16,372 nucleotides of DNA from Bacteroidaceae bacterium. GTDB lineage: Bacteria > Bacteroidota > Bacteroidia > Bacteroidales > Bacteroidaceae. Within the stretch, counting starts at the first letter, position 1, and each line of letters opens with the position of its first letter. The notes beneath the pieces are model-generated. The model searched no databases, was not told the DNA's origin, and was given only the letters and a program-made list of their open reading frames with translations. The stretch is from positions 1 to 16,372 of the forward strand of contig CAAFRW010000090.1 in the NCBI GenBank assembly GCA_900765575.1. Reading direction: 5' to 3'. The translations under genes were made by a program, and so were the position numbers. Shown here piece after piece: positions 1 to 5,724 of this stretch.

Positions 1-48
1 GTCTGTTCTGCCCTGTATCCGGTCAACATTATTCATGCTGTAAACAGA

Positions 49-85
49 AAAAGCTCCTGTAAGTGTGTAACTTACAGGAGCTTTT
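49..85 (-). terminator. Intrinsic terminator of the tRNA-Met gene
   Basis: A perfect 15-bp inverted repeat (49-63 with 71-85) surrounds a 7-nt loop. Read on the minus strand, the GC-containing stem ends in a run of five T, and it lies 5 nt beyond the 3' end of the tRNA, so it should end the tRNA transcript. The plus-strand reading also ends in TTTT, so it could work in both directions. Positions 1-48 hold nothing I can identify. Confidence 0.85.
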
Positions 86-90
86 CTTTG

Positions 91-164
91 TGGACCAGCC
101 TGGGCTTGAACCAGGGACCTCCAGATTATGAGTCTGTTGCTCTAACCAACTGAGCTACAAGTCC
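91..164 (-). tRNA. tRNA with CAU anticodon (elongator Met)
   Basis: The minus strand folds as a 74-nt cloverleaf: acceptor GGACTTG/CTGGTCC, D stem GCTC/GAGC, anticodon loop CTCATAA (anticodon CAT), 5-nt variable loop, T stem CCTGG/CCAGG with loop TTCAAGC, discriminator A. CCA is not encoded. It lacks the three G-C pairs at the base of the anticodon stem and the unpaired C1 that mark initiator tRNA. Elongator Met is therefore the best call. A tRNA-Ile2, whose C34 would be changed to lysidine, is the alternative that sequence alone does not fully exclude. Two pairs are non-canonical: T6-T67 in the acceptor and A27-G43 in the anticodon stem. Confidence 0.9.
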
Positions 165-188
165 GGTGAAACCTTTTAATTCCGTCTG

Positions 189-220
189 CAAAAGTAGAAT
201 GTTTTCTTTAAATATGCAAA
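189..220 (-). promoter_or_regulatory. Bacteroides-type promoter of the tRNA gene
   Basis: Minus-strand TTTG (217-220), a 20-nt spacer and TACTTTTG (189-196) match the Bacteroidota consensus TTTG-N19-21-TAnnTTTG. Transcription would start near 182-185, about 20 nt before the mature tRNA 5' end. This is the cleanest promoter in the window. Confidence 0.8.
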
Positions 221-238
221 GAATTTGAGATAAAATTG

Positions 239-246
239 TATTTTTG
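239..246 (+). promoter_or_regulatory. -7 promoter element for the HAD-ribF-CPBP run
   Basis: TATTTTTG fits the TAnnTTTG -7 box and lies 27 nt before the HAD start codon, giving a leader of about 20 nt. No TTTG stands at the right distance upstream, so the -33 element is weak or absent. It sits back to back with the tRNA promoter, only 18 bp from that promoter's -33 box. Confidence 0.55.
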
Positions 247-273
247 CAAGCGAATTAAGGTATAAACTACTGG

Positions 274-888
274 ATGGAGAAGACGATAAGGAACTTTATT
301 TTTGATTTGGGCGGTGTATTGGTGGATGTTGATAAGGAGCGTTCTATAGAAGCTTTCAAAAAACTGGGAGTGGCACAAGCGGAGCAATGTATCAGCATTT
401 ACAAGCAATCCGGTGCTTTTTCCGAGTTGGAACGAGGTGAGATTTCGGCAGAGGTATTCTGTCGTAGAGTTCGCCATATGGCCCAAGAAAACATTTCTGA
501 TAAGCAAATAACGGATGCGTGGAATGCCATGCTGGGAGAAATTCTTCCGTGGAAGCTGGAGTTGCTTCTGGCACTTCGAAAACGTTGTTTGGTGTATCTT
601 TTAAGTAATACCAATGCTATTCATTGGGAGGTAGCCTGTCAACGTTTGTTCCGATATAAAGGATTTGATGTGAACGATTTCTTTGAAGAAATCTATCTCT
701 CTTTCCAAATGCACTTGGTGAAACCTTCGAAAGAGATATTTCAGGCTACATTGAATTGCGCCGGATTGTTACCGGGCGAAACCATGCTGATAGATGATTC
801 TCCCGAGAATTGTGAGGCGGCCAGAGCCTTGGGTATGCAGGCCTATTGTGTGAAACCCAATGAAGTTTGGCGGCATTTGTTTGAATAA
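274..888 (+). CDS. HAD-superfamily phosphatase, subfamily IA (YihX-like)
   Basis: This 204-residue soluble protein has the four HAD motifs in order: DLGGVLVD at 11-18 (Asp11 the likely nucleophile), LLSNTN with Ser111, the KPSKEIF lysine at 150, and the acidic pair Asp174-Asp175 in LIDDSPEN. A helical cap of about 80 residues lies between motifs I and II. Its length and the DLGGV form (Gly at +2 rather than Asp) resemble YihX-type sugar-phosphate phosphatases, but the substrate cannot be read from sequence. The ATG at 274 puts the first strand directly before motif I, as is normal for the family. Only 12 nt separate it from ribF, so the two are probably cotranscribed. A role in dephosphorylating a flavin intermediate is possible but rests only on position. 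Confidence 0.9.
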   Translation: MEKTIRNFIFDLGGVLVDVDKERSIEAFKKLGVAQAEQCISIYKQSGAFSELERGEISAEVFCRRVRHMAQENISDKQITDAWNAMLGEILPWKLELLLALRKRCLVYLLSNTNAIHWEVACQRLFRYKGFDVNDFFEEIYLSFQMHLVKPSKEIFQATLNCAGLLPGETMLIDDSPENCEAARALGMQAYCVKPNEVWRHLFE

Positions 889-900
889 GGAATACATATC

Positions 901-1803
901 ATGGAAACTGTAAAACCATGTGTTGCGACAATTGGTTTCTTCGATGGCGTGCATCGGGGACACCGTTTTTTGATAGAGCAGGTAAAGAGACTCGCTACTG
1001 AACAGAATTTAGCGTCCTCCCTGATTACTTTTCCTGTGCATCCGCGTAAAATTATGCAGGCCGATTACCAGCCTGAGTTACTTTCCACTCCGGAAGAAAA
1101 AGAAGAACTGCTGAAGCAGACAGGAGTGGATAGCTGCGTAATGCTCCCTTTTACTCCTGAACTTTCCCAACTTTCAGCCTATGAATTTATGCGTGACGTG
1201 TTGCAGAAGCAATTAAATGTGCGCGTGCTGGTTATCGGTTACGACCACCGTTTCGGACACAACCGGAGCGAGGGCTTCGACGACTATTGCCGTTATGGTA
1301 AAGAGATAGGGATGGAAGTGGTGAAGGCCGAGGCGTGTGTGGTGAATGGGGTCAACGTCAGTTCTTCCGTTATTCGCGCCTTTTTAAGTGAAGGTGAAAT
1401 AAAACTGGCCAATAAGTGCCTTGGTTATGGTTACTATCTGGAAGGCATCATTGTAGATGGCTATAAGGTGGGACGTAAGTTAGGATTTCCTACGGCCAAT
1501 CTTTCCGTGTCGAATCCGGATAAATTGATTCCTGCCAATGGAGTATATGCCGTAAAGGTGTATCTGGAAGGACAGGAATATAAAGGAATGCTCAATATTG
1601 GCCATCGTCCCACACTGGACAATGGCGTGCAACGCAGTATCGAAGTACATATTCTTCATTTCTCCTCCAACGTATACCAAAAGTCGATGCGGATAGAATT
1701 TGCGGACCGGATACGGGATGAGAAAAAATTCCGCAGGATAGAAGAACTTGTGGCACAACTCGGTAGAGATGCCGAAATGGTGGATAGCTTATTGTCAATA
1801 TAA
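901..1803 (+). CDS. ribF: Bifunctional riboflavin kinase / FAD synthetase
   Basis: This 300-residue cytoplasmic enzyme phosphorylates riboflavin to FMN and adenylylates FMN to FAD. The N-terminal nucleotidyltransferase domain (about 1-165) has GFFDGVHRGH at 12-21, GYDHRFGHNR at 113-122 and SSSVIR at 154-159. The C-terminal flavokinase domain (about 175-300) has GRKLGFPTANL at 191-201 and the likely catalytic Glu248 in SIEVHIL. Length and both domains are complete. An AAGGA stretch overlapping the HAD stop lies 9 nt before the ATG and may help translation. It is the middle gene of a three-gene same-strand run. Its product supplies flavin cofactors generally. Confidence 0.96.
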   Translation: METVKPCVATIGFFDGVHRGHRFLIEQVKRLATEQNLASSLITFPVHPRKIMQADYQPELLSTPEEKEELLKQTGVDSCVMLPFTPELSQLSAYEFMRDVLQKQLNVRVLVIGYDHRFGHNRSEGFDDYCRYGKEIGMEVVKAEACVVNGVNVSSSVIRAFLSEGEIKLANKCLGYGYYLEGIIVDGYKVGRKLGFPTANLSVSNPDKLIPANGVYAVKVYLEGQEYKGMLNIGHRPTLDNGVQRSIEVHILHFSSNVYQKSMRIEFADRIRDEKKFRRIEELVAQLGRDAEMVDSLLSI

Positions 1804-1815
1804 ACCCTAAAATCA

Positions 1816-1823
1816 GAAGGAGA
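1816..1823 (+). promoter_or_regulatory. Strong Shine-Dalgarno site of the CPBP gene
   Basis: GAAGGAGA lies 7 nt before the ATG at 1831. It is the only near-consensus Shine-Dalgarno sequence I see before a gene in this window; Bacteroides genes seldom have one. It supports the start at 1831. Confidence 0.6.
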
Positions 1824-1830
1824 TAGCCCC

Positions 1831-2589
1831 ATGAAGAAAGCCATTATTTTATCGCTGATATTTTACGGATATCAGTTTCTTGTCGCTCTGTTGTTTATTC
1901 TGATAAACGTTATTCGAAAAGAACCTAATCCTACGGCGTTGGGTGTTAATGCTTTAGGGCTTTCTGTTTTGCTGTCGGGGCTAATGATGGTGGGACATCT
2001 TATTTATTGCCGTGATGTAAAGTTCGGATGGAAATCTTTTTTTGCAGTCCCCCTGCGGTACATACTCCTTTGTTTGCCGTTAGTGCTTTCCGCCATGTTT
2101 TTTCTTAATACCGTCAACGAGATGCTTGATTTGCCTGATTTTGGTGAAGCGACGTTCAATATGTTGAGCCGGAATGTTTTTGGAGTGCTGTCGATGGTGA
2201 TTGTAGCTCCGTTTGTAGAGGAACTTTTATTCCGGGGAGCCATAGAAGGTCATTTTCTGAAACAGGGTAAAAGTCCGGCTTTTGCTATTGTGGTGTCTTC
2301 GTTGTTTTTTGCTGTCGTACATCTCAATCCCGCGCAAATGTTTTTTGCCTTTCTGCTTGGTTTGTTGTTGGGATGGCTCTATTATCGTACCGGCAGTGTG
2401 ATGCCCGGAGTCTTTTGCCATTTTATTAATAACGGTATAGCTGTACTGTCGATGATTCTTTATCCCGATGAAACTACGACGGAAATGCTGGAAGATACAA
2501 TGTCTCTGGTTATGATACTGGCTATTTCGCTGGTTGTTTTTGCCGTAAGTTTCTTTTATGCGAAGAAACAGTTGCCCAAGCCTTTATAG
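1831..2589 (+). CDS. CPBP-family intramembrane glutamic protease
   Basis: This 252-residue, very hydrophobic protein has about seven to eight membrane helices. The ABI/CAAX-like core is clear: motif 1 PFVEELLFRG with the Glu130-Glu131 pair and Arg135, motif 2 FFAVVH with His164, and motif 3 CHFINN with His197, which together form the active site of this family. Members include Rce1-type CAAX proteases and many bacterial proteins linked to peptide maturation or immunity, but no substrate is suggested here because no leader-peptide or bacteriocin gene is adjacent. It starts 27 nt after ribF and is probably the last gene of that transcript. A 36-bp spacer separates it from the convergent metallopeptidase, and I see no clear terminator hairpin there. 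Confidence 0.9.
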   Translation: MKKAIILSLIFYGYQFLVALLFILINVIRKEPNPTALGVNALGLSVLLSGLMMVGHLIYCRDVKFGWKSFFAVPLRYILLCLPLVLSAMFFLNTVNEMLDLPDFGEATFNMLSRNVFGVLSMVIVAPFVEELLFRGAIEGHFLKQGKSPAFAIVVSSLFFAVVHLNPAQMFFAFLLGLLLGWLYYRTGSVMPGVFCHFINNGIAVLSMILYPDETTTEMLEDTMSLVMILAISLVVFAVSFFYAKKQLPKPL

Positions 2590-2625
2590 CTTTCTTTACC
2601 GGAACAGAGACTATTCGCAATCCAT

Positions 2626-3330
2626 TTAAAAAGACGGGCTATACTGTCTCAGCTCGTTGCGCAAGCTATGTGCTTTTCCAGCGGTCAGGCTATCCAGCAA
2701 GGCCCAGAAACGTTCTCCATGGTTCATCTCTATGGTGTGCGAAAGCTCGTGGAGCATTACATAATCAATTAAATGTGCGGGCAATAAGAGCAGGAAATAG
2801 GAGAGGTTGATGTTCTTGCTGCCGGAGCAACTTCCCCAACGCCCTTTGCTTGAATTGATTTTTAAGCTTTTGTAAGGCAGGTTGTGTTTTTTGGAAAGGG
2901 TTTGCAGCCGCGACGGGAGAATCTGTTTGGCCTGTTTGCGCAATCCCTCTTCTATCACTCTGTGCAGCCACTCTTGTAACTGCTCGTCGGAGAAGGAAAG
3001 ATGAGGCGGACAGATTATTTGCATCTCTCCTGTGCGCCATCGGGCAAGAAATTCTTCTTTCTCTCCTTTAATAAGAGACAGCTTGAAGAAGGGGGCATCA
3101 ATGCGAAAATGGAAGTCAATAAGTTTCCGTTCTATCTTTGCCTGACTTTTCTTCAGCGATTCTCTGAAACGCTCCAAAGCCTGCTTTACTTCCGGTGAGG
3201 ACGTATAAGGAGGGATGGTGATAAGAATTCCTGTCGGTTGAGGTCGCAAAATAATGTGCCGTGCCCTTGGGTTTATCCGTATCAGAATCGTTCCCAGCTC
3301 ATTGTCGATAAACTTGTTTTCTTCCAGCAT
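2626..3330 (-). CDS. YgjP/DUF45-type zinc metallopeptidase
   Basis: This 234-residue soluble protein has the family's C-terminal metal site: HELSH at 194-198 with a third ligand His204 in the downstream NHGERFW segment. Ahead of it is the characteristic RWGSCS motif (164-169) and a hydrophobic segment. The N-terminal half is beta-rich with a basic middle, as in YgjP proteins (WLM/M48-like clan). The physiological substrate of the family is poorly known. The reading frame is open to an ATG at 3369, but a promoter -7 box lies at 3338-3345, so the start MLEENKF at 3330 is preferred. It faces the CPBP gene tail to tail. Confidence 0.88.
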   Translation of the reverse strand: MLEENKFIDNELGTILIRINPRARHIILRPQPTGILITIPPYTSSPEVKQALERFRESLKKSQAKIERKLIDFHFRIDAPFFKLSLIKGEKEEFLARWRTGEMQIICPPHLSFSDEQLQEWLHRVIEEGLRKQAKQILPSRLQTLSKKHNLPYKSLKINSSKGRWGSCSGSKNINLSYFLLLLPAHLIDYVMLHELSHTIEMNHGERFWALLDSLTAGKAHSLRNELRQYSPSF

Positions 3331-3337
3331 TATGGAG

Positions 3338-3370
3338 CAAAGATAAAAAATAGGAAGATATGGATGCAAC
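3338..3370 (-). promoter_or_regulatory. Promoter of the metallopeptidase gene
   Basis: On the minus strand GTTG (3367-3370), a 21-nt spacer and TATCTTTG (3338-3345) match the Bacteroidota promoter with one -33 mismatch. Only 7 nt separate the -7 box from the ATG at 3330, so the mRNA would have a leader of just a few nucleotides. Confidence 0.65.
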
Positions 3371-3505
3371 TTTATGGTATGTATTTCCGTCTAATAAATA
3401 TAATTTTTAGGATTAATAGGTGAACAAAAGATGTAGCGGGGTGTTATATGAACAGATTAAGAATTTAAGTAACTTCATAAACTCTCTCTAATATTCTAAA
3501 TTCTG

Positions 3506-3535
3506 AAGAGGCCCCTCTGTGAAGAGCGGCCTCTT
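3506..3535. other. Intergenic hairpin
   Basis: AAGAGGCC (3506-3513) pairs perfectly with GGCCTCTT (3528-3535) around a 14-nt loop. The plus side continues as TCTTG and the minus side as CAGAATTT, so neither has a good U tract. It lies in the 343-bp gap between two minus-strand genes and could be a weak terminator or the end of a small RNA. I found no promoter or ORF to support a gene there. Confidence 0.5.
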
Positions 3536-3562
3536 TCTTGTGTACCTTCTGCATGGGCATAT

Positions 3563-3597
3563 AAAAATAAAAGGCCACTGCTCACGCGGTAGCCTTT
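3563..3597 (-). terminator. Terminator of the sigma/DUF4252 operon
   Basis: Minus-strand AAAGGC...GCCTTT flanks an inner stem (3573-3581 with 3586-3594, one mismatch or wobble) and a 4-nt GTGA loop. It is followed on that strand by TTTTATTTTTAT. It lies about 115 nt beyond the DUF4252 stop. The intervening 3' region also holds a small GAAACT/AGTTTC hairpin at 3638-3653. Confidence 0.75.
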
Positions 3598-3713
3598 CTA
3601 TTAAAAGTTAGTTTTTTATGAAAATTTTGAGAGAATTGAAACTTCACAGTTTCTTCGATTGTTTTTGTTTTAATAAGCACTAACTATTTTTTATATTAAA
3701 AGCAAATAAAATA

Positions 3714-4214
3714 TCAATCCTTGTCCCCTTTTCTGGGCATCATCGTTTTAACCAAGTTGTCAATAAACTCATCGTTCATGTTGCCCGTAAAGTTGATAAC
3801 CTGAAAGCTATCCTCCTTGTGGCTGAACATGACCAGTTCGATGATGGTCTTTTCTTTCTTCCGTACCATAATGCGGCAGTTCTCATTCCTGTCGTTGAAC
3901 GAAAGAAAAGGCTCAAATCGGTTTGCGTTCTTTTCTATAATCTCTTCCGCTTTATTGAAATAGAAATCTCCATTTGTTTTAGAGCTTACTATCTGCATGC
4001 TTTTTAAGTTGGCCATGATGCTCCTCATCTCTTCCTCATTCCCCTTTTGGGAGTCTATTTTCAGAACTTCTTCCATCATTTTGGGACTGACACTGATGCA
4101 ATGTAGCACCGTATCCTGTTTGTTTTCCTGCATATATTTGGAAACAAAGTCCTGTGCCATGGCCGTGGCGGCGGTAAAAACCATTGTGCAACCTATGATA
4201 AGAGCGCGTTTCAT
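3714..4214 (-). CDS. Secreted DUF4252 domain protein
   Basis: This 166-residue protein starts with a signal peptide (basic MKRA, hydrophobic core, cleavage probably after Ala-Met-Ala near residue 20). The rest fits DUF4252, a small domain of unknown function found in Bacteroidota and often encoded beside ECF sigma factors. It is rich in Lys, Glu and Asn and has no catalytic motif I recognise. Its start codon overlaps the stop of the upstream gene by 4 nt (ATGA), so translation is probably coupled. The context suggests an envelope protein controlled by, or reporting to, the sigma factor; that is inference. Confidence 0.85.
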   Translation of the reverse strand: MKRALIIGCTMVFTAATAMAQDFVSKYMQENKQDTVLHCISVSPKMMEEVLKIDSQKGNEEEMRSIMANLKSMQIVSSKTNGDFYFNKAEEIIEKNANRFEPFLSFNDRNENCRIMVRKKEKTIIELVMFSHKEDSFQVINFTGNMNDEFIDNLVKTMMPRKGDKD

Positions 4215-4750
4215 TCTATTGTAATGCTGTCGGGAGCAACCGGGTCATTGTCAGCGTCTACGGGAGTTGCAGTTACGCTGTCATTGGCCTGTTGTTCCTG
4301 ATATTTGTTGATACTCTCAGATACCGTCATCAGCGCTTCGGAGATTTCTCCATAAGCTACTTGAGGGTCGGTATACGTATCTTTATAAGTTTCGTAATTG
4401 TAATCGTTTTCCACCTCTTTGTTAAAAGAGCGTTGGGCTGCCGTACCTAATGATAAGGTGATGGCTACTATGGCTGCTGCTTTGTACAGAGGCCTCATGC
4501 GGATGGTTAACGGTACACGGCGTGCTTTGACTTCCGGCTTCTCTATCTGAGCTAAGATTTTTGCGTCGAAGTCATCACTAAGCTTTACCTCCTTGGCGGT
4601 TTGTTCGTAGGCGAACAAATCTTTGTAAGGAAGCAAATGAGCAGGGATTTCTTTCTGCTGAAAGAAAGTGCGCAATATTTGTTCTTCCTCAAGGGAAGCC
4701 TCACATTGCCAGAATCGCTCTAAAAGCTGTTCAATGTACTTATAATCCAT
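4211..4750 (-). CDS. Single-span membrane protein, probable anti-sigma factor
   Basis: The product has 179 residues from the ATG at 4750. An acidic, helical cytoplasmic part (1-80, with FWQCEASLEEEQ near 13-24) precedes one membrane segment at about 88-106 (AAAIVAITLSLG) and an acidic extracytoplasmic tail. This layout, directly after an ECF sigma gene, is that of a membrane-bound anti-sigma factor. I see no zinc-binding HxxxCxxC motif, so it would be a non-ZAS type. A TTG start at 4759 would add only three residues and lies deeper in the sigma gene. The ATG overlaps the sigma stop by 11 bp, which implies translational coupling. The anti-sigma role is inferred from position and topology, not from a strong family motif. 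Confidence 0.8.
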   Translation of the reverse strand: MDYKYIEQLLERFWQCEASLEEEQILRTFFQQKEIPAHLLPYKDLFAYEQTAKEVKLSDDFDAKILAQIEKPEVKARRVPLTIRMRPLYKAAAIVAITLSLGTAAQRSFNKEVENDYNYETYKDTYTDPQVAYGEISEALMTVSESINKYQEQQANDSVTATPVDADNDPVAPDSITIE

Positions 4751-5249
4751 AGTTCTCAATCTTCGTATATTGTTGTTTTATTCGTTGTCTGGCACGGAAA
4801 AGATTCACTTTAACCTGTTCTTCCGTCAAACTCAGAATATCCGCAATTTCTTTATAACTTTTCCCCTCGATGTCCCGCAGTTGCATAATGGTACGTTGTT
4901 TCTCCGGTAACTCGTTGAAGAGGCGGTGTACAAGTTGCATGCGCTCCTCGTGAACCAAATCTTCGTAAGGGCTGGATGCATCGGGTTTTTCTTGCGTTTC
5001 TTCGGTCAGCTCCTCATTCTGTGTCGCTTTTAGCTGGCTGCGGTCAATCGCCAGATTGCGGCATATCGTCAGACAATACGCTTCCACCGATTCGAGTTGC
5101 TGCCATTCGTCACGCTTGTTCCACACTTTAATCATCGTATCCTGCACAATATCTTCCGCTTCAGCGCTGTTCAGCGTGATTCGGAGAGCCAATCGGAAGA
5201 GCTTGTCTTTCAACGGCAGAATATCGTTTCGGAAACTGATTTCTTGCAT
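4740..5249 (-). CDS. ECF-type RNA polymerase sigma factor
   Basis: The 169-residue product has sigma region 2 at about 15-70 (EAEDIVQDTMIKVW, the core-binding and -10 recognition part) and region 4 at about 104-160 (ELPEKQRTIMQLRDIEGKSY, then a helix-turn-helix with EIADILSLTEEQVKVNLFRA). Regions 1 and 3 are missing, which defines the ECF class. It directs RNA polymerase to envelope- or stress-type promoters under control of the downstream membrane protein. It is the first gene of a three-gene overlapping operon and has an ECF-like promoter of its own, which suggests positive autoregulation. The signal sensed is not evident. Confidence 0.95.
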   Translation of the reverse strand: MQEISFRNDILPLKDKLFRLALRITLNSAEAEDIVQDTMIKVWNKRDEWQQLESVEAYCLTICRNLAIDRSQLKATQNEELTEETQEKPDASSPYEDLVHEERMQLVHRLFNELPEKQRTIMQLRDIEGKSYKEIADILSLTEEQVKVNLFRARQRIKQQYTKIENYGL

Positions 5250-5263
5250 CTCTCTATATACAT

Positions 5264-5288
5264 GACGGGCGAGTGGACCGAAAGTTAC
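5264..5288 (-). promoter_or_regulatory. ECF-type promoter of the sigma operon
   Basis: Minus-strand GTAAC (5284-5288), followed by TTT, lies 16 nt before CGTC (5264-5267). This AAC/CGTC pair at 16-nt spacing is the usual form of ECF promoters. It is 14 nt from the sigma start codon, giving a short leader. I looked for the same pair before the other genes of the window and did not find it, so this appears to be the only local target. Confidence 0.65.
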
Positions 5289-5363
5289 ACTTGTGCCCTG
5301 ATTTTTTTGAATTTATTTTTTCTCTAATCCAAGTTCCTGTTTTTAATGCAGGCTTCCGTTTCT

Positions 5364-5418
5364 TTTCATGGAATAACTTATCTTATTCAACTGCATTTAT
5401 TTTCGGCATTCCATGAAA
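5364..5418. repeat. Long-loop inverted repeat
   Basis: TTTCATGGAAT (5364-5374) and ATTCCATGAAA (5408-5418) are perfect 11-bp arms 33 bp apart. It lies about 75-130 bp upstream of the sigma promoter. The arms are themselves close to a palindrome around CATG. It could be a paired regulator site. There is no ORF between the arms and no duplication beyond them to suggest an insertion sequence. Confidence 0.5.
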
Positions 5419-5585
5419 GGATGGCTATTCTTAGTCATCATTCTTGCAAATGTATGAAAAAGTATGGAATGGATTGTTTTCTGCCGGACGGAATCTAGTT
5501 GTTTGTATGCATCTTTTATTTTTGTTGTTTGGAAACATTGCTCTTTCGCCTCTTCTAAAACCTCTTGCTGGAGGGACTTTCAAAG

Positions 5586-5687
5586 TTGTGCACAAACGAG
5601 CGTTGCGTTTGTGCACAAATCCCAAATAGAATTGTACATAAATGGGAGGTCGATTTGTGCACAATTTGTTCTTGGAATTGAGCACAA
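5586..5687. repeat. Five palindromic decamers at an exact 23-bp period
   Basis: The palindrome TTGTGCACAA occurs at 5586, 5609 and 5655. Variants occur at 5632 (TTGTACATAA, two changes) and 5678 (TTGAGCACAA, one change). All successive starts are exactly 23 bp apart, and the 13-bp intervals between them are all different. Units 1 and 2 also form one larger perfect inverted repeat (5586-5598 with 5606-5618, 7-nt loop). The array ends 37 bp from the ccsBA stop. It occupies most of the end of a 475-bp gene-free stretch (5250-5724) that otherwise holds only the ECF promoter and the inverted repeat at 5364-5418. It is too short and too variable for a CRISPR. Confidence 0.85.
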
Positions 5688-5724
5688 CAAAAAGGTGTGT
5701 ATCTTTTTTATTTGAAGCGTTGAT

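Noticed and set aside
3331..3369. Extension of the metallopeptidase to an ATG at 3369
   Set aside because: The extra 13 codons overlap a well-formed promoter (-7 box at 3338-3345), and the family similarity begins after the ATG at 3330.
4751..4759. TTG start for the probable anti-sigma gene
   Set aside because: An in-frame ATG at 4750 overlaps the sigma stop in the usual coupled manner; the TTG adds only three residues.
5364..5418. Inverted repeat as the ends of a mobile element (MITE)
   Set aside because: Total length is only 55 bp, with no target-site duplication and no second copy in the window.
5431..5685. 84-codon minus-strand ORF across the palindrome array
   Set aside because: Its composition follows from the repeats (repeated LCT/VHK-like fragments), it resembles no family I know and no promoter precedes it.
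5586..5687. Palindrome array as a CRISPR
   Set aside because: Repeats are only 10 bp and intervals 13 bp, two of five units are degenerate, and no cas gene is present in the window.
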